From an uncultured Akkermansia sp. (GTDB taxonomy: Bacteria > Verrucomicrobiota > Verrucomicrobiia > Verrucomicrobiales > Akkermansiaceae), in NCBI GenBank assembly GCA_904501955.1, contig CAJGCY010000061.1, forward strand, positions 1 to 13,838: 13,838 nucleotides of DNA, in the 5' to 3' direction. Shown here piece after piece: positions 6,965 through 13,501 of this stretch; position 1 is the first letter of the stretch; each line of letters starts with the position of its first letter. Below the pieces are notes generated by a model. That model worked only from the letters and a program-made list of their open reading frames with translations. It made no database searches and had not been told where the DNA came from. The position numbers were made by a program, and so were the translations under genes.

Positions 6965-7001
6965 CCCGGGGTTCCGCCCCTTGCGGGGCTTCACCGCCGG
7001 G
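6965..7001 (-). other. Two-tier hairpin with purine internal loop, copy B right
   Basis: On the minus strand the outer stem is CCCGG-C-GGT (7001-6993, with one bulged C) paired with ACCCCGGG (6972-6965). GAA and GGA triplets flank the inner stem GCCCC/GGGGC, which has a GCAA tetraloop (6989-6976). Confidence 0.65.
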
Positions 7002-7095
7002 CTATTCTATGGCGCCCCTCCGGGGCTCCGAATTCCGCTCGCCTGCGGCTCGCAATTTCCCCTTCAACTTCCGATTTATCGCGCTTACCATCATT

Positions 7096-7127
7096 ACAAA
7101 GGGCTGCTCTTACGAGAAGAGCAGCCC
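7096..7127 (-). terminator. Terminator of the autotransporter gene
   Basis: A perfect 11-bp stem (GGGCTGCTCTT with AAGAGCAGCCC, 7127-7117 and 7111-7101 on the minus strand) has a 5-nt loop and is followed by TTTGTAAT. It starts 34 nt after the autotransporter stop. The T tract is short and interrupted, so termination may be partial. The adjoining repeat element starts at 7081. Confidence 0.75.
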
Positions 7128-7161
7128 CATGTATTAGCATTTGTCGTGTCCTATGCAGAAA

Positions 7162-9750
7162 TCAGAAGCTATAGGAAGCACCGGCACCGAAGGAGTGCAC
7201 GTTCTGATCGTCTGCGACCTCGAAGCTGTAGTTTGCACGAACCTTCCAGTCGTCATTGAGCTGGTGCTCCACGCCGGCGGAAATGCTACCACCGAAGCGA
7301 CCGGGGTTGGCACCCGTGCCATAGTGGAAGCCGTCCACCATCACATTCGGGTTGTCGCGCATCACGTCCTGCCGGAGCATAGCCTCACCGAATACGGCGG
7401 TTTTATCCGTTACGGAACGCTGAATACCCGTGCCGAGCATCAAGCGGAAGTTCTTGATAGAATCAGCCTGCGCGCGGGCTGTGGAAGCGGATTCCTGTGA
7501 GTAGTACTGCGCACCGAAGAAGGCACTGACAGACGTACGAGAGGAGAGGCTGCGGCTGTAGGTAGCGCGGGCATCCAGCTGGAAGCTATCCTGAGTCCAG
7601 TCACCGGGCACGGCATCGTGCTCGGAAGTGGTGCTACCGTACGCAGCGGACCAATCGAGCGCGAGGTTCCCCTGCTCTCCGAAGCACCATACGGCAGCGC
7701 GACCATAAGCCGCGATGTGGCAGGAGGTTTGGTCTATATCAGAGGTGTTCGGCAGGCTGGCCTTGCCCATGTCGTAACCGAAGGCCACACCGATAATGCG
7801 GTTCTTGCCCAGCGGGGTCTCTACACCCATGGATGCACCGTAGATGGAGTAATCAGCCCCCTTGAACTTGTCTGCATCATTCTGGCTGATGAAGCTGCTG
7901 TATGCCGTAGCCCAAGCCACCTTGTCGCTGTCCACCTGCGTGCAGGAGGCTGCCGCACGCGGAGCCCACAGCGTACCGGTGAATGCCTGAGAGGAGTGGA
8001 ACACACCCCAGTTAGCGGCCATCAAGGCATCGGAAAGCGGGTCGCGGGATACGATAAGCTGCTCGTTGAGCGTCAGGAAGAGGTCACCACCTTCCCAAGA
8101 GGTTTCCAGACCATCCGCACCGATGAGCGTGTATTGCACACCACCTTCGGATGCAGTAACGGCTTCAGGAGCATCAGACTCACCACCTACGGTCTCTTCT
8201 TCCTCATCACGAACGCTGATGATGTGGTACGTGCCGGCCTTCAGGTTCTCTGTGGCGCGCAGCACAACAGTACCGGACTGACCGTCGAAAGCACCAACCG
8301 TCACGTCTGCCTGAGTCAGATTAGCGTTGCTGACGCTGAGCTCCAAGGTACCACCGGCCATGGTCAAACTGCCATTCATCTCGATGGTACCGGCATTGGT
8401 AACAGAACCGCTTGTGAGCGTCAGGTTATTACCGGAGAATACGCCGGAGTTGGTAATAGCACCACCCTCAACGGAAATATCACCGGCAACCTGTAACTTG
8501 CCACCGTTGATGATGGAACCACCTAAATGCTTCAAGCTGGACACAGAAATCTCACCGGCATTCTCTACGGTAGTACCGGTGTACGCTCTAACATGATTCA
8601 TAGTCATCTTGGAGGTTCCGTCTACATAAATGTATGCGGTACTATCACCGGAATTATCATCCCACGCAAGTACGGCATTGTAGCTCCCTACGTTCATAGT
8701 ACTTCCGTTGGTCACATATACATTGCCCTCACCGTTCATGGCGTGATAGCCAACCACGAAAGACCCCTCATTCCCACCGTACAGCTGATTATAAATCGTC
8801 AGCACAGAACCGCCATCCACAGTAATGTTACCGGTGGAGTAATCTCCGTAGTTGGTATAGAACTGGTAGGCATACACGTCCATCGTGGCGCCATTCAGCA
8901 CATTCACCTCGGAAGTGGAGCCATTCCCCAAGCACATCCAGAAGCGGTAGCCATAGCCATCCTGTGCAATCTGTACGCGAGTGCCGGCATCGCTGACATT
9001 CAGCGCACCCTCACTCATCCAGAAGTTGCCGTAGGTAGCCTTGAAGTAAGAACCTCCATTCACATTCACCACACCCTTACCGAAGGTGTAGGTGCTACCG
9101 TTTACCTCGCGCGTTACGTAGGAGCCCACATAGCGGTTAGCTGCTGTGGGGGCTGCGCCTACCTCGGCTGTGGTGGCGTTGCTCCACATATCCAACTCGC
9201 CATCGGCAGTAGTAGCCTCCTCCACGGAAATATCACCGATAACAAAGAGGTTACCGGAGCCGAGGTCTACGGTGGAGTTATTTGTAATATTCATGATACC
9301 GTTACCGTCAATACCACCGACAAAGTGAGCAGACTCTGTGCCGGAGATATAAGTACCGTTATCAAAAGTCATTACTGCATCCTTACCGGCAACACCCAAA
9401 GATGTGTAGCGCTGGTATCCGTCTACAGCGGAGCCCGGAGTCGCGGCCGGATAAAGCTTCAGAGATGCACCGTCGGAAATAACCATTTCACCCTCACGCA
9501 CATACAAGTTGGCGTACTTTGCAACTGTGGCACCACCACTTACCGTGAGCGTACCGTCACCGTCTTTAGCAATGGCGTGGGGATTCTGAGGATTGGGCTT
9601 CACCGTATCCCCCGCCAAGGCTTGAGTCTGCCCGGCTTCTACATTGATGCGTTCATCGATGCTATCCATCCAGCTGGCAGCATTAGACACACCGACCCAT
9701 GCAGCAGAGCTTGCTGCAATAATCATTCCCTTAGGGAGTCTGAGTTTCAT
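7162..9750 (-). CDS. Autotransporter (type Va-like) with beta-solenoid passenger
   Basis: This 862-residue outer-membrane protein starts with a Sec signal peptide (about 1-24, basic start, hydrophobic core, ending VSNA|AS). The passenger (about 25-565) is rich in Gly, Asn, Ser, Thr and Val, with repeated short strands such as NVYVTNGSTMNV and ISVEGGAITNSG, typical of a right-handed beta-helix. An acidic linker (DEEEETVGGESD) precedes a C-terminal barrel of about 265-290 residues. The barrel has alternating aromatic strands and ends in Ser-Tyr-Ser-Phe, the usual terminal-Phe signal for BAM insertion. Three cysteines within the barrel region are unusual. No protease, lipase or adhesin catalytic motif is evident, so the surface function is unknown. 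It is a monocistronic minus-strand gene, diverging from serS across an AT-rich region. Confidence 0.9.
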   Translation of the reverse strand: MKLRLPKGMIIAASSAAWVGVSNAASWMDSIDERINVEAGQTQALAGDTVKPNPQNPHAIAKDGDGTLTVSGGATVAKYANLYVREGEMVISDGASLKLYPAATPGSAVDGYQRYTSLGVAGKDAVMTFDNGTYISGTESAHFVGGIDGNGIMNITNNSTVDLGSGNLFVIGDISVEEATTADGELDMWSNATTAEVGAAPTAANRYVGSYVTREVNGSTYTFGKGVVNVNGGSYFKATYGNFWMSEGALNVSDAGTRVQIAQDGYGYRFWMCLGNGSTSEVNVLNGATMDVYAYQFYTNYGDYSTGNITVDGGSVLTIYNQLYGGNEGSFVVGYHAMNGEGNVYVTNGSTMNVGSYNAVLAWDDNSGDSTAYIYVDGTSKMTMNHVRAYTGTTVENAGEISVSSLKHLGGSIINGGKLQVAGDISVEGGAITNSGVFSGNNLTLTSGSVTNAGTIEMNGSLTMAGGTLELSVSNANLTQADVTVGAFDGQSGTVVLRATENLKAGTYHIISVRDEEEETVGGESDAPEAVTASEGGVQYTLIGADGLETSWEGGDLFLTLNEQLIVSRDPLSDALMAANWGVFHSSQAFTGTLWAPRAAASCTQVDSDKVAWATAYSSFISQNDADKFKGADYSIYGASMGVETPLGKNRIIGVAFGYDMGKASLPNTSDIDQTSCHIAAYGRAAVWCFGEQGNLALDWSAAYGSTTSEHDAVPGDWTQDSFQLDARATYSRSLSSRTSVSAFFGAQYYSQESASTARAQADSIKNFRLMLGTGIQRSVTDKTAVFGEAMLRQDVMRDNPNVMVDGFHYGTGANPGRFGGSISAGVEHQLNDDWKVRANYSFEVADDQNVHSFGAGASYSF

Positions 9751-9782
9751 AACACGTGATTTGTTAATTAAATAGAAGCGTT

Positions 9783-9848
9783 TGACTTTCTGTTACTGCT
9801 ATTTTCGTACGACTGTAACTCACACCACTAACAACAATAACAAAGTCA
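9783..9848 (-). other. Imperfect inverted repeat in the autotransporter leader
   Basis: TGACTTT (9783-9789) pairs with AAAGTCA (9842-9848), extended by GTTA (9792-9795) with TAAC (9838-9841) across a 2-nt bulge. The loop is about 40 nt. It lies between the candidate promoter and the start codon, so it would be in the 5' leader. It could be a regulatory hairpin or a protein-binding site; the pairing is modest. Confidence 0.35.
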
Positions 9849-9891
9849 TCACAACACGCAGAAAACTCCACGTATCGCACGGACACTTTAC

Positions 9892-9900
9892 AATATAACA
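9892..9900 (-). promoter_or_regulatory. Candidate extended -10 promoter of the autotransporter
   Basis: On the minus strand TG-T-TATATT (9900-9892) is an extended -10 with five of six matches. A weak TTTAGG lies 17 bp upstream. Transcription from about 9885 would give a leader of about 135 nt. Other AT-rich boxes are possible in this region. Confidence 0.35.
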
Positions 9901-10153
9901 TACATTTTAGCAAGCCTAAAATTCGCAAAACATTTATTTTCCTTACCTTATAATACACCCATTTTATAGGAAATAACATTATTCAGGCTTATAATAAAGT
10001 CTTCACAAAAACAAATATAAAATCATTTACAAGCAGAAATAACAACACACACACCGCAAAGATGGAGAAAGGACAAGCGGGGCGCGAATCCGTAAAAAAC
10101 AAAAAAAGGAAATAAAAAAGCAAAAAAAGGGAGAGAAAAGGCGCACTTTCCGC

Positions 10154-10181
10154 TTGAATATATGGCGCAAGGGTGTAGAAT
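10154..10181 (+). promoter_or_regulatory. Candidate sigma70 promoter of serS, almost no leader
   Basis: TTGAAT (10154-10159, four of six) and TAGAAT (10176-10181, five of six) are separated by 16 bp. Initiation would fall at about 10187-10188, only 3-4 nt before the ATG at 10191. An A/G-rich tract lies directly upstream of the -35. Confidence 0.55.
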
Positions 10182-10190
10182 AGTGGTGTT

Positions 10191-11477
10191 ATGCTAGATA
10201 TCCGAGTTGTCAGGGAAAATCCTGAGTATGTAAAGGAGCGTGTCCGCCTGCGCGGTGGAGACCACTGGATGCTTGTAGACAAGGTGCTGGAGTGTGATGT
10301 AAAGCGCCGCAATGCCGAGACGGAGAAGCAGGCGCTTTCCTCCGAGCGCAATAGTACCTCCAAGCAGATTGGTATGCTGATGAAGGAGGGACGCCGCGAG
10401 GAGGCGGAGGCCATGAAAGCCCGTATGGGTGAAGTGGGTGAGCGCATTAAAGAGCTTGACGCCATTGTAAGCGCCGCGGCAGAGGAGCAGGAAAGCCTGC
10501 TGCTCAACATCCCGAACATGCCGCATGATGCCGCCCCCGTGGGTGAGGATGAGAGCGCCAACCCGGAGCTGCGCGTATGGGGCAGCAAGCCGGAGATAGC
10601 CGAGCCCAAGGACCATGTACAGATTGCCACGGCCTGCGGTTTGCTGAATTTTGAGGACGCCACCCGCATTTCCGGTTCCGGTTTCATCGTCTACCGTGGT
10701 TTGGGTGCCCGTTTGGAGCGCGCGCTCATCAACTTCTTGCTCGACACCCAGACGCAGGAGAACGGCTACCAAGAGGTAGGAGTACCCTTCATCGTGAAGC
10801 GCGAGTGCATGTACGGCACCGGTCAGCTGCCCAAGTTTGAGGAGGACATGTACGGGCTGGAGGGCAACAGCATGTTCCTGGTGCCCACCGCTGAGGTACC
10901 GGTAACCAACCTGTGCCGCGACCAGATTCTGAAAGAGGCAGACCTGCCCATCAAAATGACGGCTTACACCCCCTGCTTCCGTCGCGAGGCCGGTTCCGCC
11001 GGTCGCGAGAACAAGGGCATGATTCGCGTGCACCAGTTCGACAAAGTGGAGCTGGTGGAGATTTGCCGCCCTGAGGAAGGCTTTGCCGAGCTGGAGAAGC
11101 TGACGAGCCATGCTGAGAGCATTCTGCAGAAGCTTGGCCTGCACTACCGCGTGATTGAGCTTTGCACGGGTGACGTAGGCTTCTCTTCCGCCAAGACTTA
11201 CGACATCGAGGTATGGGCACCGGGGCAAGGCAAGTATCTGGAGGTATCCAGCTGCTCCTGCTTTACGGATTACCAGGCACGCCGCATGAAGCTGCGCTAC
11301 AAGGATGCCGACGGCAAGATGCGCGTTCCCTACACGCTCAACGGCTCCGGCACGGCACTTCCGCGCCTGTATGTAGCCCTGCTTGAGCAGTGCCAGCAGC
11401 CGGACGGCTCCGTACGCGTGCCGGAGGCACTGGTACCGTACTTGGGCACGGACTGCATCTCCCCCGTGAGCAAGTAA
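10191..11477 (+). CDS. serS: Seryl-tRNA synthetase
   Basis: This class II aminoacyl-tRNA synthetase charges tRNA-Ser (and tRNA-Sec where present) with serine in the cytoplasm. The length of 428 residues is typical (E. coli about 430). Residues about 1-110 form the N-terminal coiled-coil arm that grips the long variable arm of tRNA-Ser; it starts MLDIRVVRENPEYVKERV, the usual beginning of the family. Motif 2 is at about 260-290, with FRREAG around Arg264-Arg265 and the downstream RVHQF. Motif 3 contains NGSGTALPRLYVALLE with the ATP-binding Arg392. The start at 10191 gives the canonical N-terminus and follows a promoter directly. An inverted repeat without a T tract lies downstream. Confidence 0.98.
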   Translation: MLDIRVVRENPEYVKERVRLRGGDHWMLVDKVLECDVKRRNAETEKQALSSERNSTSKQIGMLMKEGRREEAEAMKARMGEVGERIKELDAIVSAAAEEQESLLLNIPNMPHDAAPVGEDESANPELRVWGSKPEIAEPKDHVQIATACGLLNFEDATRISGSGFIVYRGLGARLERALINFLLDTQTQENGYQEVGVPFIVKRECMYGTGQLPKFEEDMYGLEGNSMFLVPTAEVPVTNLCRDQILKEADLPIKMTAYTPCFRREAGSAGRENKGMIRVHQFDKVELVEICRPEEGFAELEKLTSHAESILQKLGLHYRVIELCTGDVGFSSAKTYDIEVWAPGQGKYLEVSSCSCFTDYQARRMKLRYKDADGKMRVPYTLNGSGTALPRLYVALLEQCQQPDGSVRVPEALVPYLGTDCISPVSK

Positions 11478-11489
11478 CCTCACCTTTTT

Positions 11490-11528
11490 GCAGCAGCGGC
11501 TCGCCCGCTGTGGCTCAGCCGCTGCTGC
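11490..11528. other. Strong inverted repeat after serS, without a T tract
   Basis: GCAGCAGCGGCT (11490-11501) and AGCCGCTGCTGC (11517-11528) form a 12-bp perfect stem with a 15-nt loop. It lies 12 nt past the serS stop. The downstream flank is C-rich rather than T-rich, so this is not a classical intrinsic terminator. It may stabilise the serS 3' end, pause RNA polymerase or allow partial read-through into the next operon. Confidence 0.6.
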
Positions 11529-11603
11529 CCCCCCCTCTCTTACTTACACTGACGAACACAACAAACAAAATCTCTCATTAACCTTTAACCGATAAGCCGT
11601 GAT

Positions 11604-12317
11604 ATGTGGGAAATGATCATCTCCATGGGGCCGATGTTCTGGCTCATGATGTTTTTTGCCGTGCTGGCGCTGGCTGTGGTAGCGGAGCGCCTTTTCTACT
11701 TTCACCGAGTTAACATCAACTCCGGGGATTTCTTGCGCGGGTTATCGGCGCTGATGCGCAGCGGGCAGTACAATGAAGCCCTGCATGAGGTTCGCCGCCT
11801 GCCCGGGCCCATGGCTCGCGTGGTGGAGTCCGTGCTGAGCCGCCCGAAGCTCGAGCGCAGTGAGCTGCGCGACATCGCGATGGAGGCAGCCTCCGTTGAG
11901 GTGTACCGAGTAGAGCGCTATGTGCGCATTCTGCTGGTATGCGCCACGGTGCTGCCGCTCTTGGGCATACTGGGCACACTGCTGGCCATGGTGGCGTTCT
12001 ATGAGCAACCGGGCATCACAGATGGCGCAGCAGCCCTGCCGCAGGTGGCAGAGACCATCGAGCGCGCCCTGCTCCTTTCCGCCGCAGGTATTGCCATAGC
12101 CATACCCTGCTACCTCTTCTACATGTACTTAGCCTCCCGCGCCCGCAAGATTATCAACAACATTGAGCGCGCCGGGCTGGAGTGCGTGCACATCATCTGT
12201 GACGCCCGTGCCGAGGCGAAAAACACCACAGCGGCCGAGAAAGCAGCCCCCCGCACCTGCCGCAGCGGTTCTTGCAGCATCACCGCCACGGAGGAAACGG
12301 CAAGCGAAAAGGAATGA
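11604..12317 (+). CDS. ExbB/TolQ/MotA-family inner-membrane proton-channel subunit
   Basis: This 237-residue protein has the three-span ExbB/TolQ layout: spans at about 10-28, 108-132 and 156-176, with a cytoplasmic domain between spans 1 and 2. The family signature in span 2 is TVLPLLGILGTLLAM (115-129), and span 3 holds ALLLSAAGIAIAIP (155-168). In E. coli ExbB the channel residues are T148, E176 and T181. By hand alignment T181 is Ser159 here, and the E176 column holds Arg154 with Glu153 just before it, so the polar lining may differ. The tail is hydrophilic with CRSGSC. It leads a tight four-gene cluster with an ExbD-like protein 45 nt downstream. Family members use the proton gradient to drive TonB, Tol or other envelope work. 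Confidence 0.88.
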   Translation: MWEMIISMGPMFWLMMFFAVLALAVVAERLFYFHRVNINSGDFLRGLSALMRSGQYNEALHEVRRLPGPMARVVESVLSRPKLERSELRDIAMEAASVEVYRVERYVRILLVCATVLPLLGILGTLLAMVAFYEQPGITDGAAALPQVAETIERALLLSAAGIAIAIPCYLFYMYLASRARKIINNIERAGLECVHIICDARAEAKNTTAAEKAAPRTCRSGSCSITATEETASEKE

Positions 12318-12362
12318 CAACAGAGCATTCCGCACACGCACTGAACACCTAACACACACACC

Positions 12363-12800
12363 ATGCGCCGAGTTCGTTCCACTTTGGGTTCTCCGGGTTA
12401 CCCCATTCTCATAGCAGCCGGGGTGAATCTGTTTCTATTACTCTGCTTCTGCGTGTGGCTGCAGGTGCACCGACTGCCGCGCTTCGGTGTGAATGTGTAC
12501 CCTGAAGCCTCGCACTTCGCGATGGATTCGTACAATCGCAACAACCTGCACATCATTACCATTACCGCTGGTGAGGCGCCGCGAGTCTATGCAGAGGGCG
12601 TGCAGCTGGAGGATGGCCTGAACAGCCTGCCCGCAACGCTGGATGCATGGGCAGCCGGCATGACCACCCGTCGCGACAACATGACCATCATCCTCGAATG
12701 TGACCCCGCAACCTCAGCCGGTGTGCTGCAAAAAGCCATCGACATGGTACTGCAGCGCAAGTTCACATGCTCCATTGCCGGTAGACCCTCCATCAAGTAA
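12363..12800 (+). CDS. ExbD/TolR-like protein with Asn at the usual proton-carrying Asp
   Basis: The 145 residues match ExbD/TolR architecture: a short cytoplasmic N-terminus, one span (about 15-37) and a periplasmic domain. In that domain LQKAIDMVLQRKFTCSIAG resembles the conserved ExbD C-terminal helix and strand, and IILECDPATSAGVLQ the preceding strand-helix unit. In ExbD/TolR the span starts with an essential Asp (PFIDVMLVLL; D25 in ExbD, D23 in TolR). Here the equivalent stretch is AAGVNLFLLL, so Asn22 replaces it; no other acidic residue lies in the span. In E. coli ExbD the D25N change abolishes activity. The stop codon is followed directly by the next ATG. This may be a non-energised variant, a partner to a canonical ExbD elsewhere, or a structural adaptor. 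Confidence 0.8.
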   Translation: MRRVRSTLGSPGYPILIAAGVNLFLLLCFCVWLQVHRLPRFGVNVYPEASHFAMDSYNRNNLHIITITAGEAPRVYAEGVQLEDGLNSLPATLDAWAAGMTTRRDNMTIILECDPATSAGVLQKAIDMVLQRKFTCSIAGRPSIK

Positions 12801-13253
12801 ATGAAAAAAGAGGAACACAGCTTACTGTACCACGCCATGCACTCACGCCCCATGGCCGGGTGTTTGCCGCTGTTTTTCCTACTGGCGGCCATCGTGGTGG
12901 GCAGCGCTTTCTTTTTCGTGAAGGTGGATATGCCGGAGCCTGCACGCCCGCAGGGGCACGGAAAAGTCATGTTCATCAATGATGAAATAACGGCCATGCG
13001 CATGCAACTGCGCAGCCCCCTGCCCCTTATCCTGCCCGCGTATGTGGACCCCACCCGTGTCGAAACAGCAGCGGGGCACAGCTTGCCACGCAAGGCGGAG
13101 CCGGAGCTGCGCCCCTCCCCCGGCACGCACATTTTTGAGCGTTACCCGGACTCCATGATTTTGGATGAAAAACGCCTGCTGGAGCTGCCACCCCCCGCCA
13201 CAACGCCGGCAGAGCAACCTGCGGAAAATAGAGAGGAGCCCCCGGCCGCATGA
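12801..13253 (+). CDS. Single-span proline-rich periplasmic protein of unknown function
   Basis: This 150-residue protein has a cytoplasmic N-terminus of about 20 residues, one membrane span (about 22-41) and a periplasmic part. The periplasmic part ends in a Pro/Glu/Ala-rich tail (from about residue 129). Its place after ExbB- and ExbD-like genes is where TonB or TolA would be expected, and the single N-terminal anchor fits, but I see no C-terminal TonB domain. I do not recognise a family. The ATG directly follows the upstream stop codon, and the end overlaps the next gene by 4 nt (ATGA), so translation is probably coupled. Confidence 0.75.
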   Translation: MKKEEHSLLYHAMHSRPMAGCLPLFFLLAAIVVGSAFFFVKVDMPEPARPQGHGKVMFINDEITAMRMQLRSPLPLILPAYVDPTRVETAAGHSLPRKAEPELRPSPGTHIFERYPDSMILDEKRLLELPPPATTPAEQPAENREEPPAA

Positions 13254-13486
13254 ACGACGCATTCGCCCAAACCTTGGCAGCCATGGCGCCACACGAGTTT
13301 TTTGAGGCACTTGTGTACACCGGCGGCATCCTTTTGCTCTGCGTTATTTTACCCGTGCAATTAGCGGCAAAGATTCGCAGAATACGCCGCGCGCGCACGC
13401 GGCTCACCTGCCGCATTTGCGGCTACCGTTTCATCCGCACCAACCCGGAGGCCACATGCCCCCATTGCGCCGCCCGCAATAAGTAA
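13250..13486 (+). CDS. Small single-span protein with C-terminal zinc ribbon
   Basis: This 78-residue protein has one membrane span (about 18-40), a basic stretch KIRRIRRARTR and a four-Cys zinc ribbon: C54-x2-C57 and C70-x2-C73 (CRICG and CPHC). By the positive-inside rule the ribbon should be cytoplasmic. It overlaps the upstream gene by 4 nt (ATGA); a GAGGAG 11 nt before the start is the only Shine-Dalgarno-like sequence noted in this window. It closes the ExbBD-like cluster; a repeat element begins 15 nt after the stop. Such ribbons often bind proteins or nucleic acid; the role here is unknown. Confidence 0.8.
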   Translation: MNDAFAQTLAAMAPHEFFEALVYTGGILLLCVILPVQLAAKIRRIRRARTRLTCRICGYRFIRTNPEATCPHCAARNK

Positions 13487-13501
13487 AAAAGGCAGCCTAC
13501 C

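Larger units (their letters stand above)
6632..7081. repeat. Complete 450-bp non-coding repeat element with inverted ends (copy B)
   Basis: The element starts with CGATAAATCGGAAGTTG (6632-6648) and ends with its exact reverse complement (7065-7081). Inside each end the two arms share the same order of modules: a GCGAGC-loop-GCGAGCGGAATT block, a GCCCC/GGGGC hairpin (6674-6687; 7014-7026), and a two-tier hairpin (6700-6734; 6965-7001). The centre (about 6815-6875) is AT-rich with partly self-complementary GTGTTTTTGTGG and CAACAAAAAGACAC. The right arm also holds the perfect palindrome CGGAGCTCCG (6889-6898). Open frames here are by-products of the hairpins. No transposase and no target-site duplication are visible (flanks TCA and CGC). 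It could be a MITE-like element, a REP/BIME-like structure, or DNA encoding a structured RNA. Confidence 0.8.
9751..10153. promoter_or_regulatory. AT-rich divergent intergenic region between autotransporter and serS
   Basis: About 400 bp of sequence much richer in A+T than any gene here. It holds the autotransporter leader and its candidate promoter, plus an isolated TATAAT on the plus strand (9949-9954) without a good -35. A long A/G-rich tract (about 10095-10138) sits just upstream of the serS promoter and could act as an UP element. I see no convincing gene or tRNA. Confidence 0.6.

Noticed and set aside
6606..7174. Open frames in the repeat element encoding PLRGS/GLHRRAIL-type peptides
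   Set aside because: They arise from the palindromic hairpin modules, occur in several frames of every copy, and have no family features. They are likely to appear in databases as spurious hypothetical proteins.
8527..9759. A 410-codon open frame opposite the autotransporter
   Set aside because: The minus frame has a signal peptide, repeats and barrel ending in Phe; the plus frame is a shadow without a recognisable domain.
9764..9979. A 71-codon minus-strand frame in the AT-rich gap
   Set aside because: No start-site support or recognisable domain; it would overlap the candidate autotransporter promoter and leader.
10194..11483. A 429-codon open frame antisense to serS, almost the same length
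   Set aside because: It is a codon-bias shadow of serS, whose sense frame has all class II motifs.
11591..11596. GATAAG as a -10 box for the ExbB-like gene, matching the leaderless pattern
   Set aside because: Only four of six bases match and no -35 is present; too weak to call alone.
208..13501. The two gene blocks between repeat cores are nearly equal (6424 and 6420 bp)
   Set aside because: Their gene contents are unrelated and there is no duplication between them; treated as coincidence.
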